From NCBI GenBank assembly GCA_019787685.1, contig JAHNUO010000025.1, positions 401,466-465,465 of the forward strand: a stretch of 64,000 nt of DNA. The letters are read 5' to 3'. This DNA is from Chiua virens. Taxonomy: Eukaryota; Basidiomycota; Agaricomycetes; Boletales; Boletaceae. The position numbers and the translations under genes are program-made. A model generated the notes under the pieces. It was not told the DNA's origin. It saw only the letters and a list, made by a program, of their open reading frames with translations, and made no database searches. Position 1 is the first letter of the stretch, and every line of letters begins with the position of its first letter. Of this stretch, positions 22,359-35,279 are shown piece by piece.

Positions 22359-23026
22359 AGGTGAGACCCCTGGGCCTGATGGTGAGGACTTCTCGCGGCG
22401 GGATGGGGACTTGGCAGCGAACATGTATCTTATTGGACTCAGGTATACATATAATAAGTAGAATTTTCTGTTCTAGTCCTCCAGAAGGCTTGGAGCGCCG
22501 TCACTAGCGTGCCAATGAACTGTAATCTACCTCTCTGCTGGCCCGAGAAAGTTCATCGGAAAGACTCGAAGCCGAGGTGAGGACCGGAGTCCACGACTCT
22601 CGCACAACATTAGACACAAGATTAGCTCGCGGTGTAGTAGAGGTGCCAATGCAACGAGTCTCGCCTCATATACCGTTTTCCTTTTTTCCTTTGGTTTTGT
22701 TTCACGTACCAATCGGGGTGGCCTTGATTCCTTGAAGGAAACCGCGCTTCCGAGTCGGTAAGTACTGACCAGTAAGGCTACACCCCGGGCGGTCGGGCGC
22801 CATTCCGCTTTGTTCTACGAGGTGAAATCATGATATGATGCAGTTGCAGCATACCGTGACACTGGCAGGTCATTTGCTCCCATTTTTCGCTCCACACGGG
22901 TACTATCCTGTTCAACATGCGGCGCCCGGAGGCTTAACTCCTTACGTCACACGGGCACTATTTTGGCGCGCACACGCGCATTACAGCAGTCAACGATCTT
23001 TTTCTGGACACCCGTCGTTGTTCCTC
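22359..23026. other. Spacer between array copies 1 and 2
   Basis: No gene is seen. An open frame runs upstream of copy 2 from 22835, but comparison with copy 1 places the start at 23027. The last 45 bases before the ATG (gtcaacgatctttttctgga ... gttcctc) resemble the leader of copy 1, so the duplication included part of the 5' leader. Confidence 0.6.
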
Positions 23027-26000
23027 ATGTCAGTGGCCACAGAGAATCCCAACACTTCCTCTGCTGAATCAACAGTCCCGAGATGTCTTCAGTGCAATCC
23101 TCGACAAGAGAAACAAAACACGAGGAATCTTGTAGTATGCATCGACGGCACGTGTAACAAGTTCGGCCAAAAGGTAACGTGTAGACGGCTCTGCAATGTC
23201 TCTCAGGCTACTCACTACAAGTTTGGTCAGAACACCAATGTGGTCAAACTGTTCGCCATGATTGATCTGCAAGCGCCAAGTCCAAAGCAACTCGCCTATT
23301 ATTCCAGCGGAATTGGCACGCATCCAAATTCATTCTATGTATTCGAACGTATGAAGCGGGGAATCTCCGACACACTTGACATGGCAGTCGCATGGTTCGT
23401 ACTTGTCATGATCCAATGCTGCAAGATAATAAAATATACGACCACAGGAACATAGAAGAGATTGTCAAGGATGCATATCGCTGGCTAGCAGATAAGTATG
23501 AAGATGGGGACCAAATCTACCTATTTGGTAATTTGAGTTTGTTCTCACATTGCACGTAGCTAATGGTGATGGCATTAGGTTTTTCTCGGGGCGCATATCA
23601 AGTCCGAGTTCTAGCGGGAATGATACACGAGGTAGGAAGAGACACATTTTGGGATCATTCAATTGAATTGAACGCGAATATCAGGTTGGCTTGATAAGGA
23701 CCCCCACGGAAAAACAGATCGGAGAGTGAGTTGTTGTTTCGTCCGTACACGAGCTCGACAAATACGCCTTTTGTAGGGCTTACGATCATTTCGAAGCGAT
23801 TCGTTCGGGAAAGCCGGAGACAAGAGAGATCGCTAGGCACTTCAAGAACACTTTTTCCTGGAAGGACCTGAGAGTCCACTTTGTCGGCGTTTGGTAACTC
23901 TAGCATTTAAATTACTACTCGGATGCATCTAAGGCTGATTTCGGTCAGGGATACTGTCTCGTCTGTGGGGCTTATAAGGCGCGATGTTTTCCTTTCGACT
24001 TCCTCGTCCGTGGCACATGCATGCCATTTCCGACACGCACTTGCTCTCGACGAACGTCGGGTCAAATTCATGCCGGAGTATTTCCACGAAATGAATTCTC
24101 TGGCGGACGGCAAGAAATCCAAGTACATTGTTTCCTCTGACAAAGTCGAACTCACCGCGAGTCCCGCTGGCGAACCGCCCCAAGTCACCATCGACGACAA
24201 TCTAACTGATTCCTTTGCGGGAAAGAAGAACGAAACTCCTCACATCAAGGAAGTCTGGTTTGCAGGTTGTCACTCAGACGTGTGAGTATATCATTCAAAC
24301 TCGTTTTCATGTTACCGATTATTTCGCAGAGGTGGTACAAGCCAACCCGGGAAATCTCATTTGTCCGGGAACGTCTCGCTTTTATGGATGCGACGAGAAG
24401 CAATAGCAAGTGGCCTCAAACTACAGCCAACGGATCTAGTCTGGGTTCCAGCCGATCTTGATTTCGGCACTAGCGATTCGATGTGCCGCATATGGCCAGT
24501 TGTCGAGTATATCCCTATCACACATCAGATATCATTCAGTGGTTCTGGTAAAGATGCTCGACGGTGAGACTCGCGACGGATTGATTATTCATGCCACTGA
24601 ACTTGCGCTCGCTAGCCGACATCTGTTCCAGCCTCGCCGTATCATCCCTGGTCAAAAGATTCATGCTTCTATCCTGTATGCAAATGCGTATATGCCACAA
24701 GCAACGCTAGGAGAGGGCTTCGACATACCCATAATACAAGCTGAAGATACCGAATTGGACAGCCAAATTTGGGAGACGGGACTGTTCGACGACACCGCTG
24801 CTCCAAAGTTACTGGGATACTTGAATAGTGAGGAAGGGGTTGCTCCAATCTACCTTGACAGGTTGTTGTTCATGCTGAGATCCAGTGAGGCTTTCTTTTT
24901 CCGCTGTGATCTCTGGATGTTAACGGGGCTTGCGCGTCAGGGGAAGGGAAAAAATGTGTCAGGAGCGTACCTGGTTGGGACGCGCCGCTTAAGCAGCTCA
25001 TGGGCAGCAGGGAATCCGCGCCGCTTGTGAAGCTCATTGCAATCGTTGCTTATTACGAAGCATGTGAGTGTCCCGCCTCTAGACGCGCGTGTCTCGTAAC
25101 AAATTTCTGTGACAGCTTGCGATCCAGATGCGGCGCATCTTGACAGTCCGGCGTCGACTCACAATGAACTCAAGCAAGACATATTGGAAGATGCGCAGAA
25201 ATCACTGCGTGACATTCTGGTTGTGCCAAACCACCGAGACGGTCCGAGAATAGTCGCTTTATTGAGACCCCTGACGAGACATCAGGCTTTGCGAAACCGC
25301 ATCCTCGTCAAGGACGTTTTGGAAAAACTCGTCCCGTTACTAGATGCGATAGTTAGCCAGAGAGGTGGGAAGTTTGGACAGGCAATGAATGGCCTGATTT
25401 GTCTGTTGCAGTATGGTGCGTTTGCAATCATCGTAGAGCTCAGCCTTACTCATACTCCGTTAGAGGATACGCGGAAGACTATCATCGAGAACCTTTTTAA
25501 ACATCGTCCGAATCTAAGAGTGTCACCACTTTCTCGAATATTGGAGACGAACAGTAAGGACACCTTCCGTCATCTACACTACATAGAAAGTCATTACTTC
25601 CTGCAGAACCCCAACTGTTGACTGCAGCATTGCACATGGTATTGACTCTGGCACGAATTCCGACTGAGGAAGTTCCGGAGGGTGAGAATCGAACCTTCAT
25701 TCACGAGCTGTAGTGAACTGGCAATGACGCATGACAACAGCGAGGAACGCATGTTCCGCAGTAAAGCCTAAACTCGAACAGTGGGCGAAAAGGGATAAGG
25801 GCCTCATCGGTCTGCTTGCCGTTGAAATATTGCTTGCCCTACACGATCCCACGCGTAAGTCGACCTTCCTTGAACTTGTCGCTCCCTCACTTCTCCGTTT
25901 AGAGCAATTCGATATTTTGAATAAAAGACTTCGAACGAATCTTGCGAGGGCTTTAGTTCACTTGCAGCCCAAACGACGTGATTCAGGTGATGAGAGTGAA

Positions 26001-27808
26001 CATAGTGGAGATCCTGGACTACAATTGCGTCGACTCTTTGGTCTTGGTAAGCGACGTCCCTGTAGCACCTCTGACAAGATTTTACCGTCAGATCAATTAT
26101 GTCAGACGCCGAGAACCTGGATGATGGGCACAAAATGCTTATTGGTAAACTGAAAAGAGCCGTTCAGAAAGGCAATGCTCGAGAGCGCGCGGCGTCGACC
26201 ATGACTCTTTTGAAGCTTTGCGAGTGTAGGTCTAGCTTCGTCGGTGTAAAGATGCAGGTTGAACATTTATCAGTCGTGACTGTCCGCAACTACCTACGCG
26301 ATGACCATCTCTTGGACTTGTTCATTGATCAATTGCAATGTAAAGATACGGCGCTCCTTGCTGCCTATGCATTGGCTGCCTGTTTGAAATACAGTGAGTG
26401 AAATCTCTTGCAGTAGGCATTGTGGGATTGAAAATCGCATGAGCCGACATGGAGAAGTCTGTCATAGAGAATCGGAAGCTTCCGCAAAACATTGTGGATA
26501 TGCTACGACTGGACTATTTCGACGATGCTGTGGGTCCAGTGGAAGGGTTCCAGATTTTCGGAGACTTGATGCAACACGGTAATGAAATAACTCGTTGGTA
26601 TATATGTAAGGCCGCATACTGACACATCCGAGCCAGATGACCTGCGGAAAAATATTAGGAATGATACCATCACAAAAGTTCTAAATATGAAGTTGGGAGA
26701 GGGGAAGCTGAAGGAGATTCGGACGAGCCTGATTTGCTTGGACATCTTCCGGTCCTTAGGTATGCATCGTAATATTTTCTATTGATTATAGCGTACTGAG
26801 ATAACCTCCAGACAACGAAGGACCCTGGACCGACGAACTTGTCAGCAAGAGTTTGAAAAGTCTGCAGGATCCAAAATGGAGGGTACAGAAAGCAGGGGTG
26901 ACGATTCTGTCTGCTTTGGCTCGCACGGGTATGCATCATTCCGATCCTGAGTGTTCTTATTCATGTTCTGTGGCTCTAGATCATGGTGTAGCAGCCATCG
27001 AGCCTCAGATTGTAGAGATCGTTAGGATGCTTATCCCAGAGGGTTACTTACCGAACCTGCTGGCTTCTTCAGTGGAACCGTCAGCGGACCCAACCTCCCC
27101 TAGCCAACCCCAAAGACAAACGGACAAGCCACTTTCCTGGATGATGGGACCTGCATGTGCGTTACGCATCCTAGCTCAGAGGCGCAAGTATCTCCCACTA
27201 AACCTGCAAAGATATTGCACTAATGTTCTCTTTTAGCGGAGCTGAGGCACAAGGCTCATGATTCACGCGAATATAGGAGTTTAAAGGAACTGTATTTATC
27301 TGGCACTCTAGTTGATAAGACAGATACGTCGGCATGGAAAGTCAAGACTCCAAATCGAAGTGAGCAGATCGTTCACATTAGCAAATACGTTTTCTGAACC
27401 TTTCAAGGCGACGTCGATGACATGCTCGATAAGATGATCAAAGCCATGGACGGAGAGCTGTCAGAGGAAGATCTCATACCGATCGATGATGATGTGCTGC
27501 CTCATATCCGGCACTGGGACCGGTTGATCAGGCTGATCGGCAATGGGTCAGTAGTGGCGGTGGCCGCTCTCCCAGTCTTTCTCGGCTTGGCTGCCATCGG
27601 GGTCCTCTCTCTGGCAGGAACAGCGACCACTGTCGTTTCTGTCCAAGTGTACGAGTGCGTACAGGCTCAAATATCCTGTTGACAGGAGAACTGACGTAAA
27701 TGAATGTCTAGTTCATTTATGAGCCTGATACGCAAGGAGGATGTGGCTACTACGAGCGGCCCGCATGAAGGTGGTGGACAGGATAAACATAGAAATGAGG
27801 GTGCATGA
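23027..27808 (+). CDS. DUF2235 (Tle1-like hydrolase)-helical repeat protein, array copy 2
   Basis: Exons: 23027-23173, 23231-23394, 23448-23527, 23579-23631, 23685-23725, 23777-23893, 23949-24281, 24330-24563, 24616-24884, 24941-25063, 25116-25415, 25464-25553, 25607-25681, 25741-25854, 25903-26046, 26106-26225, 26274-26393, 26444-26578, 26637-26759, 26812-26928, 26980-27183, 27237-27359, 27408-27654, 27712-27808; 1189 residues, frame closed. It is the closest relative of copy 1, with even intron sequences alignable (for example gttcgtacttgtcatga after exon 2). It keeps LVVCIDGT, GFSRG (Ser133), HSDVGG (Asp311), the repeat exons and the hydrophobic tail segment. It differs by a 24-nt longer exon 2, a 45-nt shorter exon 11, and a 72-nt longer exon 21 with a Pro/Ser-rich insert. 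Intron 21 has a GC donor. The tail ends KHRNEGA. Confidence 0.88.
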
Positions 27809-29979
27809 AGCGAGCACGAAGGTGAGGCTCCTGTGGCCATGCGATCGCAGCTGTATAAATTGAACCTGATGGTAAGGCTACTCCTGGCAGCGGACATTAA
27901 AGCGAGAACTCTCGGGGTGTCGAAACCGTGCTGATGTAATGAGTCGGAACCAGGAGACATGAACATTGACTCAGGTGTTCATATAATAAACCGTTTTTTC
28001 CAGTTCTTTTAGTCCCAAATGCTTGCAGCATGTTCCAGTGTCACTACTACAGTAGCACTACTAGGCGTGAGCCGTTGTCTGTAGGCTGCTGGAGTCGCTA
28101 GTTATTCCGAGTCCAAACCATGTTCAATCATCACGAAAATTCTCAACCTGTAACTGGCGAATGGTACGTGAAAGGAGATTCGGAGCGCCTGATCAAGTCC
28201 AAATTGGATACTTTCAGGACAAGTTGGTCTATATACCCGACACACCCAATCCCACCCGGATTGGATGATGCCGCAGTGATAGGTTATCCACTTCAGCTTC
28301 AATTGTTAATGTAGGACGTAGTACTAGCTTGAGGCTATGGAAGGGTAAGCGGCGGGATGTTCCGATACAATTCAAACCCAGCCACAACTGGACGAGCTGA
28401 GCGGACATTATCGACTGGTCCGATCGGGTGGTAATGTTGGAAAACGCCTGGCGCAACGAATGAATGAAATGAAGAGCTCTCCGATGGTGCAGGCCCTGTG
28501 ACTGTCCACTAGCACGACAAGGATACCGATGAGTCAATATCGATCAGAATAACGTATGTCAACATCGACTTTCTCCCAAATTGGACTCTGACATCGACGG
28601 ACCAAAAGTAGGCTCATGCAAAGGACTCACGGTTCAACTTGTTGCTCGGCGACTTCATCGGGGCTAAGTTAGGAGACTAAAAGTTCCTCCCAGAGATTCA
28701 GGGGAGATTCAGGGTAGTAGTATTAATACGGAGAAACCGGTCGCCGATCGGGTAAGTATGTCCGTACGGCTCCTCTACTCAGTACTTACAGTAAGTGCCT
28801 GTGGGCCGGGTGTCTTCTGTTCTTTTCTTCGAATTGAAGCACCTCGCGGTCGGGGCACACCCACCTACATTTCCTATTCTTTACTTACCTGACTGCCAAC
28901 TGTGGTCACGAAGATTGAACACTCATCTCCGTGTTTCAAGTTGCGGCATTGCAGGTCTAATTTATCGTAAGTGAATTCGCACTGCTTACTGTAAGTGTGT
29001 ATGTATGCCCACAGATCCCAACCCGCTTCCATTTCAGGGTCGTCATAATAGCTTTACCAAAGACTCGTCCATTTTAATGAAGCGTGGGTATGTACTGATC
29101 TCTTCCACCGAGTCAGCGCAACCACAGAAGGATTCTCGTGAGACTCTAGCTTGTGACATGTGAGGTTCCAACGGTTACATGAACTATCTAACTCAGTGGA
29201 CCTGACTGGCCCGCTCCAAGAGCAGAATCTCAAAGCAGCAATCGATGAATTGTATAACTAACCTAAACTTCTTGGGAGGGACTACTAGTGATTCAGACTG
29301 GATTTCAACTTGGTGGGTGGGCCGCTTCAGACAAAAAACAATTGTGGAGTTACACTCATAACCCTGCAGAACATCTAGAAAGTACACGATTTGAATCTGG
29401 CCCCAAATTGGAACCCTCAATTAAACGCTGATTGAGGCGGCCGCATTTAGATCGTCAGGACTGTGCCTACCCACACTAGTACCACATAGTACTGATTCCC
29501 GCTTCCTTGAGGTTCTCGATGCGGAATTTCCACCCCCCGCGAGTTTTGGGAAGTGAACACTTTCGGCATGCGAGTCGAGAGACAGTGTTTGTATACTGAC
29601 GAGAAATTCTAGTTTGGAAACTCGAATGGGGGTGCACGTGATGTGTGACGAGCAGCCTCACCACGGCGATGCAATAGATCGGCACAGTAAGTGTTGTTCA
29701 AGGGTCAGCAATGCCTTCACAGATGTTGACTAACGCATGAATCGTATGGTGGTCTTGCCGCCCCCATTTTGTCGAATCACGCCGCAGGTGTGTTATTCCA
29801 ATGATGTTCTCCTGCCCCGAGCAATTGGTCCAGCTACCGCACGCTATCGTTTCAAGGTATCTCGCACCAAAAACCTGTAACCTCGCTATTTAACTCATCC
29901 TACCTGATCCAACTCAAAGGACCTCTCCGATTCCGGACACTTATACCTGATTGTCACGGCATCCTCATCCAGACCATTA
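27809..29979. other. Spacer between array copies 2 and 3
   Basis: This is 2.2 kb without a recognisable gene. Short frames here look like chance. Several palindromes built on cttac/gtaag occur (acttacagtaagt near 28785, cttactgtaag near 28987). Confidence 0.5.
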
Positions 29980-32900
29980 ATGGCCACGGAGACTCGTCCT
30001 CCAAGCATTTTGTCCAGCTTCGACCATGCGCACTCACTGAAAAGCAATCCCTCCCAAACATCGCTCCCTAGATGCACAGAGTGTAACCCCCGAAAGACGC
30101 AGCATACCAGGAACCTTGTTGTATGCATCGATGGTACTGCCAACCAATTTGGGCGCAATGTGAGTATCGTATCCGCCGTCTGGTGTGTTTCCCTACTCGT
30201 TGTTGGTCAGGACACCAACGTGGTGAAAGTATTCGACAAAATCAATCTGGAATCAACCGACCCAGAACAATACGCATACTATTCCAGTGGCATTGGCACG
30301 CGTCCTGCCAAATCGTTCAATGCACTCAGTCGTGTCAAAGATGCGGTTTCCGACACTTGGGATATGGCTGTCGCATGGTGCGTATCCGTTACCTCTCTAA
30401 TTCTCTCCTCTCAACGAAGACACCATTCCAGGAACGTCGACAAGAATATCAAAGAGGCATACAGCTGGCTGGCGGGAAAGTATCAAGAAGGAGATCAGTT
30501 ATACTTCTTCGGTGCGTCGATAGCCCTATCTTAGCTTGCATCACTCAGGTTTATGCCATAGGTTTTTCTCGAGGTGCATATCAAGTGCGGGTTCTTGCGA
30601 ATATGATACACGAGGTGTGGGACCAGAATTAGTCGTTCCAGTCATCCTGTATAACTGAACACCTGCCATAGGTTGGCTTGGTCACGATGCCAACAGAGAA
30701 ACAGATTGGAACGTGAGCGAACACAGGTCGGTAACTGGCGTAAGCTTACGGGCGACACTTTCAGGGCTTACACTTATTACGAGGCCATTCAACCAGGAAA
30801 GCCAAAGACAAGAGACATCGCCGCGAGATTCAAGAAGACGTTTTCTTGGAGGCACGCCAGGGTTCACTTCATCGGTGTATGGTATGTTTTGTTTTCTTTA
30901 GGTCTTCACGACCGGTGCTGGAACTGACGTCTGTCAGGGATACTGTTTCATCCGTCGGGTTCGTAAGAGGAGGTGCATCGCTTTCAATGGCTCCCCATGC
31001 AGCAAATGCTTGTCATATACGACATGCGCTTGCGCTTGACGAGCTTCGAGTCAAGTTTTTGCCGGAGTATTTCCACGAAGCGAACTCTCAGACTGACGGT
31101 GGAAATCCAAGCTGCGCTGTCTCCTCTGATATTGGAGGTGGTGTTGTTTTTTGCACACCTACCACAAGTAGCAGTAATGCTGCTTCAAATTCCTCGGCAG
31201 GAAAGAAACACGGGACTGCAGACGTTCAGGAAGTGTGGTTTGCCGGAAGCCACTCGGACGTGTGAGTACACATTCGAACTTCCTTCTGAGATATTGATAC
31301 ATTTAGTACAGAGGTGGACTGGATAAGCCCGGAAAGTATCATCAGGCCGGGAACGTTTCGCTTCTATGGATGCGTCGAGAAGCGACAGTGAACGGCCTTC
31401 TGTTGCAGCCAACACATAGAGCGTGGGTTCCGGATGATCTCGACTTTGGTGTCAAGGATTCAATGAGCAGTGCGTGGCGCGCAGTTGAGTACATGCCCAT
31501 CAAACACCAGGCGACCTTCAGCGGCGCTGGCGGAGACGCTCGACGGTAAGTCTTACGATGAATATCTCACTTGTATTGCTGATTTGATGCGTTGTAGTTT
31601 GCATCTACTACACCCCCGTCGCATCATACCCGGTCAAAAGGTTCATGCTTCTGTGCTATTTGCAACGGCATATATGCCAAAGGCGACACTGGGAGAGGGT
31701 TTTGACATACCCATTGTTCAGGCTCCACCCGATGTTACGGAATTGGACTGCAAATTTTGGGAGACGGGACTCTTTGACGATGGCGCAGCACAAAAGCTGA
31801 TGGACCACTTGAGTGGTGAACAGGGTGTTCCATTGATATATCTCACCAGGTTACTGTTTATGCTGCGATTCGGTAAGGTTTCCTCGCATACATTTGGAAT
31901 TCTTTGAGATTTATGCCCCTTGCACATTTAGAAGAAGGAAAGAAATATGTCAAGAACATATCCAATTGGGAAGGCCATTTTAAGAAGCTCATCTATGACG
32001 ATAATTGTGCCTCGCATGTCAGGCTAGTCACCGTCATTGCGTATCACGAGGCGTGTGAGTGTCCATATGATCTTTACGCATGACGTTGGGTGATAAAATG
32101 TGTGGCAGCCTGCAGTTCTCAGGTGCACACCCAGTGTGCACAGCTTGGACTTTCGCAAGATGTATTCGATGATGCAAAAAATGCACTCGCCGACATCCTG
32201 GCCAAAAGCCGACATCGAGATGGTGCCAGAGCCATCTCACTATTGAGACCGCTGACGAAACATCCGATTTTGCGACAAAGACTACTTACCAACTCCGAGT
32301 CGGGTCCGGGCTCTATCTTGGAAAATCTGGTCAAGTTACTCGATGGGATGATCGGTCAATCGGATGGCAGTTTTGGACAGGCGATGGATACCTTGACTTG
32401 CCTGCTGCAATGTGGTGCGTTGGTGACCAATTGGCATTCGGCATCTTACTCACAGAAATGACAGACGACACGCAGAAATTTATTATCCAGAAGCTCGGCG
32501 ACAATTACCCGCATTCTGAAAAATCTAGAGTCTCCCGGATATTGAACGTCCACAGTAAGAGCGATGTCTATATTCTGGATTAGACGGTAACATGTTCAAC
32601 TTTAGCCCCACGACTTTTAACAGCCGCATTGCGCATGATGTTGATCCTAGCACGATTGCCGCGAGGTCAGTGTTCAGGGCTTCGTTTGCAGCCTGTGCAT
32701 ACTAACAGCGACATACGACGACAGCCAAGGATGTGTGCTCAGCTGCCCCAATCAAACATCATCTCAGAGAATTGGCAAGAAAAGATGAAGGACTTGTTGG
32801 TCTCCTAGCTGTTGAAGTACTGCTCGCCCTTTATGATCCGAGCGAAAAGGGTAAGCAGTGTTTTCTTGCGCTTGCGCTTCATCTGACAAACTACGTTTCA

Positions 32901-34919
32901 GAGCATTTGGACTGTCACGATATACACGTTCGAGCTAATCTTGCAAGCGCCATGGTCCACCTGAACCACGGCGGATTCGATTCAGCTGATGGACCAAGCC
33001 GGCGTGGTGGGGATGCTGGACAAAAAATATTGCACCGACTCTTTGGTCTTGGTGAGTGGCCTCTATCAAATGCTTCCAACGATATTTTTGAATATGGTAT
33101 CCCGTGTGTCAGGTGTCCACAAACTTACTGACGCGCACGAAAAACTTATCAAGGAACTCAAGAATGCCGTGCAAAAGGGAAACGTCCGTGAGCGTACAAT
33201 TGCAACGATGACTCTGTTGAAACTATGCGAAAGTAAGTCTACTGGAAGATGCTAGGATACGAGCTCATCGTTCTTCAGCGGAGGCCATCCGTCGTTATCT
33301 CCTCGAGATTGGGCTCACGGACGTGTTGATCAATCAGTTGCAACGGAAAGACAGCGCACTCCTTGCCGCACACGCATTGGTCACCTGTTTGAAATATGGT
33401 AAGAGGACGCGTATGTGGCTGACTCGTGTAGCTGAGAGTCACACCAGATGATATGAAGCATATCAAGAATGATGAGCTCCTTCCGAAACGCATCATCAGC
33501 ATGTTACGACTGGATTATTTTGATGACACTCTCGGGTCAGTAGAAGGGTTCCAGATCTTCGGGGGGTTCATGCAACACGGTAACGAACTATCTGTCATCA
33601 TCAGCTCCCCACATTGAATTGACTGGTCAGCTGACCTGAGGGGAAAGATAGAAGGTTACAACATCACGGAGGTCGTGAAGATGAAATTAAGGAGCAAGCC
33701 AACAGAGATTCGGACGAGCCTGATCTGCTTGGGCATCTTCCGGTCCTTTGGTACGTATCTGGATGGTGATAATCGATTCATTGTAGTTGACTCGCCCAGA
33801 CCCGGATAAACCCTGGACTGAAGAGCTTATTGATACAGGAATGGAAAAACTGAAGAAACCAGCCTGGAAGACCCAGAAGGAGGGGGTGGCCATCCTCTGC
33901 GCGTTGGCTCATACTGGTATTGTTCATTCTATCACTACCATCCACCTCGAAATAACTCTGATGTGGTGTGATTTTAGAACATGGCGTTAACGGCATTCGC
34001 CCGCGAATAAAACAGATTATCGAGATGCTTCTTCCTGAGAGCTATTTGGAGACCCACCCAAGTCTTCCAAGAGCCAACACAATGAACCCAGCTTTGGCGA
34101 GCGAGGCTCGAACCAGACCAGCTACGCTGACCCTTGAGTCACACTCTTGGTCACTCAAGCCAACCCAGGAGATGATGGGACCAGCCTGCGCCTTGCGTAT
34201 ATTGGTACAGAATAGTAAGTGTTGCCCACCCGTTTGCAGAGATGGTAAAAACTGATGTAGTCGTGTGTCTTCTCAGAGAATTTGCGAGAATGCACGCGAA
34301 AGTCGCTGGAGTATGCTATGTTGAAGGATTTGTTTCTATCCGGAACGCTACTCGACGAGAAGACAGACACGCCACCTTGGCGCATCGCAACCCCAGATCG
34401 AAGTGAGTCGACCTTCTGCACCAGGAAGCAACATTGAATGTTTGTATCTGACCTGGTTAGGAGATGTTATTGACATGCTAGACAAGTTGTTCAAAACTGT
34501 CGACGAATGCTTACTAGCGGAGGGCGGTCAAATGTCGCTTGGGAACTTGTTGCCCAATATCCAGCATTGGGATCACTTGATTTCGTTGCTCCGCCACACG
34601 GCGGTATCGATGGCAGTAATTCCCTCAGCTTTGCTCGGTGGGTCAGCTCTGGCCGCCCTGGTCGTGGTCGGCTTACCACCGATATATCTGTCTACTCGGG
34701 TGTACGGGTGGGTATCAATTCCTATACTTCGTTTTTACAATGGTGACAGACAGGCGGACGTATAGGTTCTTCCGACAATTATTCTTACGATATCAGGAGA
34801 CCCGTATTTTGGACGAGCTGCGTGGGGAAGACAGTAAGGGACATAGTGAAGCTGACACTCTAGGCGAACATGCGGACGAAGGGGTGGCTTTGGAAGACAC
34901 CCTCGAAAAGAAGGTGTAG
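29980..34919 (+). CDS. DUF2235 (Tle1-like hydrolase)-helical repeat protein, array copy 3
   Basis: Exons: 29980-30159, 30211-30377, 30432-30511, 30562-30614, 30672-30712, 30765-30881, 30938-31261, 31312-31545, 31598-31872, 31932-32054, 32109-32414, 32456-32554, 32606-32665, 32725-32850, 32902-33051, 33113-33232, 33279-33398, 33448-33579, 33631-33750, 33800-33916, 33978-34214, 34277-34402, 34461-34707, 34754-34919; 1239 residues, frame closed. It is more diverged than copies 1 and 2, but every intron falls at the same place and phase. Motifs kept: LVVCIDGTANQFG, GFSRG (Ser145) and GSHSDVGG (Asp320). Exon 21 is the longest of the three (237 nt, Ser/Thr/Pro-rich linker). The hydrophobic segment near the C-terminus (AVSMAVIPSALLGGSALAAL) is kept, but the tail differs. 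It is longer, with a basic patch (RTYRFFRQLFLRYQETR) and then an acidic stretch. All introns here start with GT. Confidence 0.87.
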
Positions 34920-35279
34920 AAATACGGAGAGGGACTAACGCGACGAACTAGGTCTCGTTTGGGGGCAGCACAGAAGTGTTTATTTACTTTACGATGGACT
35001 TGCGCCAGTTCTGCTTCTGTTCTGGACCTGCTTGTCGGCGTAGTATGCGCAGCTTCTTCTCTGAGCGCACTCATATTCTTAAGAATCTATGGCGAGAATC
35101 GTTGCTGCACAATTGCCTACTTGTCTCTTTGTCCCTCTGTGATGTCCCTGAATGCAATCCCATGACCAACCTAGCAGCGTAACAAAAGTTGGCGTTCCCT
35201 CGGTCCCCTGTCACTCAGAAGGCGTGAAGCGCTGCACGAATGTGTACGAGCATGCATAGCGAAGATCTACGTGCGTAAA
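34920..35279. other. Intergenic after copy 3
   Basis: This is the 3' side of copy 3 and the end of the PIG-U relic. I see nothing identifiable. Confidence 0.4.

Noticed and set aside
22835..23026. In-frame ATG upstream of array copy 2
   Set aside because: It would add 64 residues that have no counterpart in copy 1 or 3. The aligned start with the shared leader is at 23027.
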